Notes under the pieces: model-generated
Seen by the model: only the letters and a program-made list of their open reading frames with translations
Told to the model about the DNA's origin: nothing
The model's database searches: none
Program-made: the position numbers and the translations under genes
Shown here: piece by piece, positions 14,431-21,356 of the stretch
Numbering within the stretch: the first letter of the stretch is position 1
How the letters are laid out: each line of letters begins with the position of its first letter
Origin: JAXHUK01 sp034189725
GTDB lineage: Bacteria; Chloroflexota; Dehalococcoidia; SZUA-161
Length of the DNA: 21,356 bases
Assembly (NCBI GenBank): GCA_034189725.1
Contig: JAXHUK010000104.1
Location: 1-21,356, forward strand
Direction of reading: 5' to 3'

Positions 14431-17265
14431 TTGTATTCACCTGGAGGAGATTGGCAACGCTGGTTTTCTGAACGTCGAGGCGAAGAAACTGCATCGTCTG
14501 ACCATCATGGATGGACAGCCACCAGGGTGTTCTTGGTGCTTGGTGGAGCTTTGGCCTTGTTTATCCTCCTAAATATATCGAAGGGATTCTATACCGAGTG
14601 GCTCTGGTTCAGCAGCCTTGGCTATGGCGATGTCTATGCCACTATTTTGCAGACCAAGGTGCTGCTTTTTTTCTCTGCAGCCATCATCTTTTGTGGCCTG
14701 TTTCTGGGGAACTTGCTGCTGGCCAGGCGTCTAACACCTACAACAGAGGCGTATCCTTTAGCTGGGACTACGGCACAACAGCTACAGGGAGTAGTTAAGA
14801 CAACTGTTATCTTGGGGACAGTATTGCTGAGTCTAATATTCGGCATGGTTGCCCAGGGCAACTGGCAGGTTGTGCTTGAGTACTTCAACGGGCAGCCTTT
14901 CGGCATTACCGACCCTGTTTTCCACAAAGAGATCAGCTTCTACGTCTTCTCACTGCCCTTCCTTAACTTTGTGCGAAGCTGGTTCCTGAGCGCGCTGATA
15001 ATGACCTCGCTCGGCAGCGTTGGAGTATATTTTATCAGCTATACTGTACAGCGACTCAAGTTCGACCTTGCTGGGCCAATATTGGCCCACATCGGCGGAC
15101 TGACTATGGCTATCATAAGCCTTTTCGCCTGGGGTTACTGGCTTGGCATCTGGGAACTGGTCTTTTCTGAGAGAGGAGTGGTATTCGGAGCCAGCTATGC
15201 TGATATGCATGCCAAGCTTCCAGGGCAATGGATACTTCTGATAGTAGCAGTCATCTGCATCTTTGTGCTTCTGGCATCCATATTGCAGCGGAATTCACGC
15301 TGGGCCACCTACGGCATTGTAGGATGGGTTGGAATTGCTATCATTGTCGGGGGGATTTTCCCTGGCTTGGTACAGCGTTTTCAAGTACAGCCCAATGAAC
15401 TGGTTTTGGAGAAGCCCTACATTGAGTATAATATTGAGTTCACCAGAGAAGCCTTCGCTCTGAACCGGATTGAAGAGCAGGCATTTCCTGCCGAGGAAGC
15501 ACCAAGCCGCCAGGATATAGTTCAAAACGAGGCGACTATAAACAATATCAGGCTCTGGGACCACCGTCCACTCAAGGATACCTACAACCAGATACAGTCC
15601 ATCAGACTCTACTATGACTTCCATGATGTTGATGTCGACCGCTATATCATCGACGGCGAGTATCGGCAGGTTATGCTATCGGCCCGTGAATTGTCCGCAG
15701 ATAAACTGTCAGCTCAGGCACAGACCTGGGTCAACCGCCAGCTACAGTTTACTCATGGCTACGGTATCGCACTAAGCCCGGTTAATGAAGTCAGCACCGA
15801 GGGATTACCTACGTTGCTGGTGAAAGACATTCCCCCCACTGGTGACTTCGACATAGAACAGCCAGAGATATACTTTGGTGAAAAGACAAATCATTACGTC
15901 ATTGTGAAAACAAAGACTCAAGAATTCGATTATCCTATGGGTGATGAAAATGTCTATAGCTACTATGAAGGGGAAGACGGAGTTAACATAGGCAGTTTCG
16001 TCAACCGATTAGTCTATGCATGGCAATTTGGTGACTTCAATATCCTCATCAGCAGTGAGCTAACGCCTGAGAGTCGCATACTCTATTATCGAAATATCAA
16101 GGAGAGGGTTAAGCACCTGGCGCCATTTTTGAGGCTGGATAGCGATCCTTACCTGGTAGTGATAGAGGGAGAACTATTCTGGATACAGGATGCCTATACT
16201 ACCAGCAAGCGCTATCCCTATTCTGAGCCTCTTGGGGATGGGTTAAACTACATCCGCAACAGCATTAAAGCAGTCATTGATGCCCACGATGGTAGCGTAA
16301 CTTTTTATGTCACTGATCCTGACGATGCTCTAATACGCACCTATCAAACTATCTTTCCTGAGCTCTTCGTCTCCGCAGAGCAGATGCCTGATTCCTTGCA
16401 TGCCCATCTTCGCTATCCCGAGGACATGTTCAACATCCAGGCCTCGGTGTATCAAAGTTACCATATGCGTGACACCCGAGTATTCTACAATAAAGAAGAC
16501 CTGTGGACTGTTCCTAGAGAAGTCTATGCGGGGCAGGAGCAGCCTTTGGAACCATACTATATTATCATGCGTCTGCCCGATGAGGATCATGAGGAGTTCC
16601 TACTCATGTTGCCCTTCACCCCAGTGAACAAAAATAATACCATTGGCTGGCTCGCCGCCCGCTGCGACGGAGAAAACTATGGGAAGCTGCTTGCCTACCA
16701 TTTCCCCAAAGAGCGATTGGTATATGGTCCCAGCCAAATAGAGAACCGAATCCAGCAGGATACTGTCATTACTGAGCAGCTTGCCCTGTGGGGACGTGGT
16801 GGTTCTCGGGTCATTCGCGGCAACCTGCTGCTGATTCCTTTGGGCAAGTCCAACTTGTACGTGGAGCCTGTATTCCTCCAGGCAGAGGCCGGTGGGCTCC
16901 CAGAGTTGAAGCGCGTTATTGTGGCTGCTGGTGACCAAATAGAGATGAAACATACATTGCAGGATAGCATTGCAGCTATCTTTGGCTCTGAGCCAATACC
17001 GACCGAGCCAACAGCCAAGCCCCCAGCTTCTGAGGAACTAGAAGAGCGACCGACTGAACCTGCAATCGAACCAACCACTCCAGCAGAGCCAGAAGAGGCA
17101 GTAACCGTTGACATAGCCAGTCTAATCGAGCAGGCTCAGCAGCATTATGAGAATGCCCAGCAGCATCTTAAGAAAGGTGATTGGTCTGGCTACGGAGAAG
17201 AGCTCGATGCCCTGAAGACAGTGCTGGACCAGTTGGCAGATATCGCTACTGAAGGGAAAAAGTAA
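14431..17265 (+). CDS. UPF0182 family large membrane protein
   Basis: 944 residues. The start is TTG 14431, with AGGAGG eight bases upstream. The first third holds about seven transmembrane helices (first at about 33-53), including the family-typical FYTEWLWFSSLGYGDVYATI. A large extracytoplasmic domain follows (about 320-850, with NIRLWDHRPLKDTYNQIQ). A Pro/Glu/Thr-rich linker (about 852-890) and a short helical C-terminal domain (IEQAQQHYENAQQHLKKGDW) end the protein. Length and order match UPF0182/COG1615 members of Actinobacteria, Chloroflexota and cyanobacteria. Molecular function is not established. It stands alone between the hydratase and a decayed transporter gene. Confidence 0.93.
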   Translation: MYSPGGDWQRWFSERRGEETASSDHHGWTATRVFLVLGGALALFILLNISKGFYTEWLWFSSLGYGDVYATILQTKVLLFFSAAIIFCGLFLGNLLLARRLTPTTEAYPLAGTTAQQLQGVVKTTVILGTVLLSLIFGMVAQGNWQVVLEYFNGQPFGITDPVFHKEISFYVFSLPFLNFVRSWFLSALIMTSLGSVGVYFISYTVQRLKFDLAGPILAHIGGLTMAIISLFAWGYWLGIWELVFSERGVVFGASYADMHAKLPGQWILLIVAVICIFVLLASILQRNSRWATYGIVGWVGIAIIVGGIFPGLVQRFQVQPNELVLEKPYIEYNIEFTREAFALNRIEEQAFPAEEAPSRQDIVQNEATINNIRLWDHRPLKDTYNQIQSIRLYYDFHDVDVDRYIIDGEYRQVMLSARELSADKLSAQAQTWVNRQLQFTHGYGIALSPVNEVSTEGLPTLLVKDIPPTGDFDIEQPEIYFGEKTNHYVIVKTKTQEFDYPMGDENVYSYYEGEDGVNIGSFVNRLVYAWQFGDFNILISSELTPESRILYYRNIKERVKHLAPFLRLDSDPYLVVIEGELFWIQDAYTTSKRYPYSEPLGDGLNYIRNSIKAVIDAHDGSVTFYVTDPDDALIRTYQTIFPELFVSAEQMPDSLHAHLRYPEDMFNIQASVYQSYHMRDTRVFYNKEDLWTVPREVYAGQEQPLEPYYIIMRLPDEDHEEFLLMLPFTPVNKNNTIGWLAARCDGENYGKLLAYHFPKERLVYGPSQIENRIQQDTVITEQLALWGRGGSRVIRGNLLLIPLGKSNLYVEPVFLQAEAGGLPELKRVIVAAGDQIEMKHTLQDSIAAIFGSEPIPTEPTAKPPASEELEERPTEPAIEPTTPAEPEEAVTVDIASLIEQAQQHYENAQQHLKKGDWSGYGEELDALKTVLDQLADIATEGKK

Positions 17266-17357
17266 CCACACTTTCCCTACAATCGCGATTTCTATTGAGC
17301 TGGGTCTAGAAAACGCTTTATTGCCCTGTAATTGAATCGCTCTATCCGCATACAAGT

Positions 17358-17600
17358 CTCAACCACACCGAACTCGCTAATCAGGGTCATCGAGCCAAGT
17401 TGCAGGGCACTTACAGGTTCTTCAAAATACAGGATGCCGGCCTGTAAGAAGAACTCCAAATCCAGCCCATACAGCATAGGCAAAACTCAAGCCTATACGC
17501 CTCGAAGCAAAAGTGAAGGCGGCAAAGGAAAGCCCGTAGAAGATGAATGCAGGTAGTACCACATATTTCCAAAACAATGGCCAACTTATAACAACAACCT
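17358..17600 (-). pseudogene. Decayed small multidrug resistance (SMR/EmrE-like) transporter
   Basis: Three pieces of an SMR protein appear in order on the minus strand in different frames. YKLAIVLEICGTTC (17590-17549) is the first helix with its essential Glu. It runs into LPAFIFYGLSFAAFTFASRR and then FAYAVWAGFGVLLTG, helices 2 and 3. After a frameshift, GILYFEEPVSALQLGSMTLI (to about 17358) is helix 4. The loop between helices 1 and 2, about 20 codons, is missing, and at least two frame changes break the gene. A ribosome-site-like AGGAGG is preserved upstream (about 17609-17614). SMR proteins are four-helix proton-coupled drug exporters of about 105 residues. Confidence 0.8.
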
Positions 17601-17839
17601 CCTACAAACTTGGAGAAGATATGATGGTTCGTCCTTCATTCGGGCAAACACGTTTCGATTATAGCTTTCACGAATGAGACGAAGCAACCTGTAACCACCA
17701 TAATCCAGGAAAGAGTCATGCAAGACATTCCTGCAAAACACTCACTGGGCCTTCTGTAGTTAATCAAATATCCACTCAGGAAAAGCGCGTTCGTACTGGC
17801 GCAACTTGAATTATAAATCGGAACCATGTTCGGGTGAGC

Positions 17840-17868
17840 TTGACCGTTACATTGGCAAATGCTAGCAT
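17840..17868 (+). promoter_or_regulatory. Predicted promoter of the O-methyltransferase gene
   Basis: TTGACC (17840-17845) and TAGCAT (17863-17868) are 17 bases apart, five and four of six consensus matches. The ribosome site AGGAGG follows at 17881-17886. Confidence 0.5.
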
Positions 17869-17895
17869 TCGACAAAAGAGAGGAGGCTCGGCAAA

Positions 17896-18903
17896 GTGCG
17901 AGGAAGTACGATGGACTTATTTGAGGCAGATAACTTAGAGGCAGCGGGGGGATTGCTGGAACTTCACTGGCAATTCAGAGCGTCGCGAGTTTTACTGACG
18001 GCTCATCAGCTTGGCGTTTTCGAGGTACTTCGACAGCCGAAAACAGCTGAGGAGATATCAGTACAGTGCAACACCCACATCGGCATGACAGAAAAACTAC
18101 TTACCGCTTGCTGCGCCTTCGGTGTTGTGCGACGTGATGCAAATCTTTTCACCTTGACACAATTGGCACGTGATACACTCCTGTCCGAAAGTCCACGCTA
18201 TCTTGGCGGTGTCCTCGACCATGGCGAAAGTCTCTGGTGGTTCTGGACAGGACTCCCTGAAATTGTCCGAACAGGGCAACGACGAGCAGGCCCTAAGCCA
18301 CCTGAATCTATCACGTCCCGCTGGCATGAGCACTGGATTTGGGCAATGCACGGTACCGCTGCTAATGGCGTAGGACAATGGTTAGCAGGACAGGTGAATT
18401 TGAATGACCGTAATTCGTTGCTTGATTTAGGTGGGGGCTCGGGAACCTATAGCCTTGCTTTATGTCAACGCTTTCCCAATTTGCGAGCGGTTATCTGGGA
18501 CCTACCGCAAACTATCGCTATCGCCGAGCAGATTATTGAGCGTTTTGACATGAAGGACAGGATCACTACACAAACAGGTGATTGGAAGCATGATGAATTT
18601 GGCAAAGGCTATGACTGCATGTTGATGTCTAACATTATGCATGGGCCTGGTAGCGAAGCGGAAACCAAGCTGGCAAAAGCAACCCGTGCACTGGTGCCAG
18701 GTGGATTGCTTATTATACACGACTTCTTGTTGAACAATGATAAAAGCGGGCCTCTGCCAGCGGCATTATTCAACCTGATGGTCGGTGCTTATACGGTGAG
18801 TGAATTACTTACCATCATTCGTTCGGCAGGTTTCATAGATGTATCTCTTATAGCCCACAACCACCAGCGAGGAAATGGCGTTATCATAGCAACACAGCAA
18901 TAA
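17896..18903 (+). CDS. SAM-dependent O-methyltransferase (COMT/CrtF/BchU-like)
   Basis: 335 residues. The start is GTG 17896, with AGGAGG nine bases upstream; ATG 17911, five codons later, is possible. The N-terminal winged-helix dimerisation domain (about 20-105) includes LGVFEVLRQPKTAEEISVQC. The SAM-binding Rossmann fold follows, with LLDLGGGSGTYSLAL (about 175-189) and the acidic ribose-binding stretch AVIWDLPQTI. A His in SNIMHGPGSEAE and the LLIIHDFLL strand match the plant-type methyltransferase family (PF00891). The substrate cannot be read. The heme genes nearby and the relation to BchU make a tetrapyrrole possible, but a quinone or polyketide is equally likely. Confidence 0.85.
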   Translation: MRGSTMDLFEADNLEAAGGLLELHWQFRASRVLLTAHQLGVFEVLRQPKTAEEISVQCNTHIGMTEKLLTACCAFGVVRRDANLFTLTQLARDTLLSESPRYLGGVLDHGESLWWFWTGLPEIVRTGQRRAGPKPPESITSRWHEHWIWAMHGTAANGVGQWLAGQVNLNDRNSLLDLGGGSGTYSLALCQRFPNLRAVIWDLPQTIAIAEQIIERFDMKDRITTQTGDWKHDEFGKGYDCMLMSNIMHGPGSEAETKLAKATRALVPGGLLIIHDFLLNNDKSGPLPAALFNLMVGAYTVSELLTIIRSAGFIDVSLIAHNHQRGNGVIIATQQ

Positions 18904-19087
18904 TCTCTAAACAGACTGAGCTCCAAGACTATTTGATTTCATTCCCACATCTTATGTTTGGCAATCTAATTAATCCTGAAATTGATGGTGCAATAGTTTA
19001 GCTGTGCTGAAACTAGCGCTAGTGCTTTGCACCCATTGATTGTACCACCTTCTGATTTTATAGCTCCCATCCTGAAACTTGCAAAAT
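18904..19087. other. Intergenic stretch with a 12-base palindrome
   Basis: No gene is seen. ACTAGCGCTAGT at 19012-19023 is a perfect palindrome, framed by GTGC and GCAC a few bases out. It may be an operator or may be chance. Confidence 0.4.
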
Positions 19088-19126
19088 TCTCTAGTTTTTG
19101 CTAAATTTCTAGAGATAAAGTAAAAT
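19088..19126 (+). promoter_or_regulatory. Promoter with overlapping inverted repeat before the heme regulator gene
   Basis: TTGCTA (19098-19103) and TAAAAT (19121-19126) are 17 bases apart. A perfect inverted repeat TCTCTAG (19088-19094) / CTAGAGA (19109-19115) brackets the -35 element. Its position suggests autoregulation by the HTH protein encoded immediately downstream. Confidence 0.55.
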
Positions 19127-19172
19127 GTTAGGTCCCGTCACTACATGCTAAGTTCCCAAAACGGAGAGGACT

Positions 19173-19820
19173 CTGAGCGAACGAACCATAGTCAGTATAA
19201 GTGAAGCCAGCCGCATGCTCGGTGTGAGCGAGACAACGCTGCGGCAGTGGACAGATGAAGGCAAGGTAAGAGCTTTTGTAACTCCCGGTGGACACAGGCG
19301 TTATAACAAAGCTGAACTGCGGAGCTTTACAGGCAAACAACAGCGAGTGCATGGCATCAAGGATTTAGTAGCCAAGATAGAAGAAACTCCGCATCTGCAC
19401 AGGGAACTGGCTCACACGTATTTCGGTACTGCACCCTGGTATAACAAGCTCGATAGCGCGTCTCAAAAGCACCTGGCAGAATCGGGTAAGCAACTGCTCC
19501 ATCTGGTCATAAGATACATAACCGAGCCATTGAAACAAAAGGAGGTTGAGGAACATGCCCGGAGCATTGGTAGTGACTTCGGCAAGCAAGTAGCTAAACT
19601 GGGGTTGTCTCTAACCGAATCGATCGAAGTTTTCATGCTACATAGGAATCCTGTCATAAATGCAGCCACAGACCTCATGAAAAGGCGTGAAGCATTGAAC
19701 GAGCGGACGGTAGAAGCCATACCGTTAGTGACACATATCATGGATGAGACTCTTATCGCGCTGGTAGCAGCATACCAGCAGTATCGGGATAACCCCTTAA
19801 ACAAAGATTGGAAGACATGA
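19173..19820 (+). CDS. MerR-like HTH regulator with RsbRD-N-like sensor domain
   Basis: 215 residues if begun at CTG 19173. The first ATG (19215) would cut off the first helix of the DNA-binding domain (ISEASRMLGVSETTLRQWTD), so the true start is upstream. No in-frame ATG, GTG or TTG exists back to the stop at 19149. CTG has GGAG six bases upstream and is the best candidate. The MerR-like wing (FVTPGGHRRYNKAEL) follows. Residues of about 75-205 are helical and resemble the RsbRD N-terminal globin-like sensor domain (IGSDFGKQVAKLGLSLTESI). It lies ten bases before ahbC, so it likely controls the heme genes. Confidence 0.75.
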   Translation: MSERTIVSISEASRMLGVSETTLRQWTDEGKVRAFVTPGGHRRYNKAELRSFTGKQQRVHGIKDLVAKIEETPHLHRELAHTYFGTAPWYNKLDSASQKHLAESGKQLLHLVIRYITEPLKQKEVEEHARSIGSDFGKQVAKLGLSLTESIEVFMLHRNPVINAATDLMKRREALNERTVEAIPLVTHIMDETLIALVAAYQQYRDNPLNKDWKT

Positions 19821-19830
19821 GAGTTGCAAA

Positions 19831-21033
19831 ATGATATCGATTTCAAAACTACTTTGTGATGCAGCTGGTCCAGGCGACGCTCTACGCTATGGCAAACAGG
19901 CCCAGACTACGTCGGGCATAGCTCATCCAGTCATCGATAAGCCACGGCCTATTGTGGTCTGGAACTGTACTGGACAGTGCAATCTTCATTGTGTTCACTG
20001 CTACAGCAGTGCCAGCAGCAATCAAGACCCGCCTGAAGTCTTAAACACCCAGCAGGCAAAATCATTTATCCGTGACCTTGTTGATTTTGGCGTGCCCGTG
20101 CTGCTTTTTTCAGGAGGTGAACCATTGCTCAGAAAGGACATCTTTGAGCTTGCTGGGTTTGCAAGAGAACAGGGAATGAGGATTGTCATTTCCAGTAATG
20201 GTACTCTCATTACCAAGGAGATAGCCAAGAAAATACGCAACACTGATTTTGCTGAGGTAGGTATCAGTCTGGATGGCATCGGTGAAAGAAACGACCGTTT
20301 TCGGGGCAAAAACGGTGCCTACAAAGCTGCGTTACAGGGTATCCAAAACTGTGTGGCTCTGGGACAGAGGGTATCTTTGCGCTTTACCATCACTCGTTCC
20401 AACTATTCGGAAATCCCTGCCATATTTGACCTTGCAGAGAGAGAGGGTGTAGAGCGGATTTGCTTCTACCACCTTGCCTATGTAGGCCGAGCAATTGACT
20501 TCAGTCAAGATGACTTGAGCCATTCCGAAACCAGGGCTGCAGTAGACCTAATCTGTGAACGTACCATAGACCTCTACCAGCGTGGCCTTCCCAAAGAAAT
20601 CCTTACTGTGGGCAATCATGCGGATGCCATTTACCTCTACCTTAAACTGAAGGACCAAGACCCTGAGCATGCTGCGAAGGCCTTGGCTTTGCTTCAAACT
20701 AATGGCGGCAACAATTCTGGCATCCGCATAGGAGCCGTCGACGATTTGGGAAATGTTCACGCAGACCAGTTCTGGCAGCATTATTCTTTTGGCAACGTAT
20801 GTAAGCGGAAGTTCGGCGACATCTGGATGGATACTTCAGATCCATTGATGCATGGGCTAAAGGACAGAAAAGGATTGCTTAAGGGGCGTTGTGCAAAGTG
20901 TCAATATCTTGATTTATGCAATGGAAACTTACGGGTGCGAGCTGAGACAGTTTTCGATGATGTTTGGGCTGAAGACCCAGCATGCTACCTGACCGACAGT
21001 GAAATCGGATTAGCTAAATGGCAAGCGAAATAA
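19831..21033 (+). CDS. ahbC: Radical SAM 12,18-didecarboxysiroheme deacetylase
   Basis: 400 residues. In the siroheme-dependent heme pathway, AhbC removes two acetate side chains from 12,18-didecarboxysiroheme to give Fe-coproporphyrin III. The radical SAM cluster ligands are Cys50, Cys54 and Cys57 (CNLHCVHC), followed by LLFSGGEPLLR. A second, SPASM-like set of cysteines is at 324, 354, 357, 363 and 385 (GRCAKCQYLDLC). Length and C-terminal layout match the AhbC/NirJ group. NirJ of heme d1 synthesis is the main alternative, but the following AhbD-like gene and lack of other nir genes favour AhbC. The coding region overlaps the next gene by 16 bases. Confidence 0.85.
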   Translation: MISISKLLCDAAGPGDALRYGKQAQTTSGIAHPVIDKPRPIVVWNCTGQCNLHCVHCYSSASSNQDPPEVLNTQQAKSFIRDLVDFGVPVLLFSGGEPLLRKDIFELAGFAREQGMRIVISSNGTLITKEIAKKIRNTDFAEVGISLDGIGERNDRFRGKNGAYKAALQGIQNCVALGQRVSLRFTITRSNYSEIPAIFDLAEREGVERICFYHLAYVGRAIDFSQDDLSHSETRAAVDLICERTIDLYQRGLPKEILTVGNHADAIYLYLKLKDQDPEHAAKALALLQTNGGNNSGIRIGAVDDLGNVHADQFWQHYSFGNVCKRKFGDIWMDTSDPLMHGLKDRKGLLKGRCAKCQYLDLCNGNLRVRAETVFDDVWAEDPACYLTDSEIGLAKWQAK

Positions 21034-21356
21034 CCAAGGAAAGTCAGTCAAGAAATACAGGAACCATTACCCCTAAGCTACAAATGGTGGCTTGGGAAAT
21101 AACCCGGAGCTGTAACCTGTTCTGCGCTCACTGTCGAGCCTCAGCTGTCAACAATCCCTACGAGGATGAACTATCCACTGAAGAATGTTTCCATTTAATC
21201 GATGAGATACTGGAGATAGGCAAGCCTGTCTTAATCCTCACCGGGGGTGAACCACTTATGCGCCATGACCTCTTGCAAGTTGGGAAACGTGCGGTGGAAG
21301 GTGGACTGCGAGTAGTTATGGGTACTAATGGCACCCTTATCACCAAAGAGATTGCT
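21018..21356 (+). CDS. ahbD: Radical SAM heme synthase (Fe-coproporphyrin III decarboxylase), partial
   Basis: 113 codons are visible before the right edge. The protein begins MASEITKESQ and has the radical SAM ligands Cys32, Cys36 and Cys39 in SCNLFCAHCR, then LILTGGEPLMRHDLL. The stretch VAWEITRSCNL is characteristic of the AhbD branch. It would oxidatively decarboxylate two propionates of Fe-coproporphyrin III to vinyls, giving heme b. The ATG lies inside the end of ahbC (16-base overlap), so the two are translationally coupled. The C-terminal auxiliary cluster is beyond the window, so distinction from NirJ-like paralogues rests on the N-terminus and on context. Confidence 0.8.
   Translation, partial: MASEITKESQSRNTGTITPKLQMVAWEITRSCNLFCAHCRASAVNNPYEDELSTEECFHLIDEILEIGKPVLILTGGEPLMRHDLLQVGKRAVEGGLRVVMGTNGTLITKEIA

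Larger units (their letters stand above)
17266..17895. other. Interval of about 630 bases with a decayed transporter gene
   Basis: No intact gene. The left part (17358-17600) carries the SMR transporter pseudogene on the minus strand. The right part (17640-17890) holds only a minus-strand frame with hydrophobic residues that I could not assign, plus the promoter of the methyltransferase gene. Confidence 0.6.

Noticed and set aside
17636..17875. Minus-strand open frame of 79 codons with a hydrophobic C-terminal half
   Set aside because: It might be further debris near the SMR pseudogene, but I could not match it to a family and its start has no convincing ribosome site.
1..21356. tRNA genes, CRISPR arrays or intact insertion sequences
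   Set aside because: I found no T-loop-like GTTCRANNC in a tRNA context, no regularly spaced repeats and no transposase-like protein on either strand.

Overview
The window reads as Chloroflexota-like DNA in two blocks of different character that meet near position 6,920. Left of that point the DNA is GC-rich and every gene is on the minus strand. Right of it the DNA is clearly less GC-rich, and apart from one lipoprotein gene and one gene fragment every gene is on the plus strand. Gene content and protein style suggest an Anaerolineae-like left block and a Dehalococcoidia-like right block. These assignments rest on memory of protein families, not on a search.

Left block, read leftwards from about 6,920: a 5'-truncated FemAB-like aminoacyl/GNAT-fold protein; a Wzz-type chain-length protein and its CpsD-type BY-kinase partner; a B12-binding-type radical SAM enzyme; dTDP-glucose 4,6-dehydratase (rfbB). 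This is part of a surface or exopolysaccharide locus. After a roughly 630-base gene-free stretch with two strong hairpins comes a small Cys-rich protein with its own terminator, then an ECF sigma factor overlapping a zinc-finger anti-sigma factor that runs off the left edge.

Junction: an N-terminal fragment of a pyruvate-kinase alpha/beta-domain-like protein runs directly into a FemAB gene that has lost its own N-terminus. One breakpoint cuts both genes and coincides with the composition change. It is either a real deletion/recombination joint or a chimeric assembly.

Right block: a lipoprotein gene (minus strand) and a gene-free stretch with a perfect-consensus promoter lead into a fatty-acid operon: acpP-fabF-acpS-fabK-fabF-fabD. 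A terminator-like hairpin follows, then an enoyl-CoA hydratase and a large UPF0182 membrane protein. The second fabF lies between two diverged copies of the fabK/fabD junction. Each copy keeps one working half and one dead half, which records how the extra ketosynthase gene entered the operon. Then come a decayed small-multidrug-resistance (SMR) transporter gene (minus strand), an O-methyltransferase, and a cluster of a MerR-like HTH/RsbRD-N-like regulator with ahbC and ahbD, the last two steps of siroheme-dependent heme synthesis; ahbD runs off the right edge.

No tRNA, rRNA, CRISPR array, intact insertion sequence or replication origin was seen.
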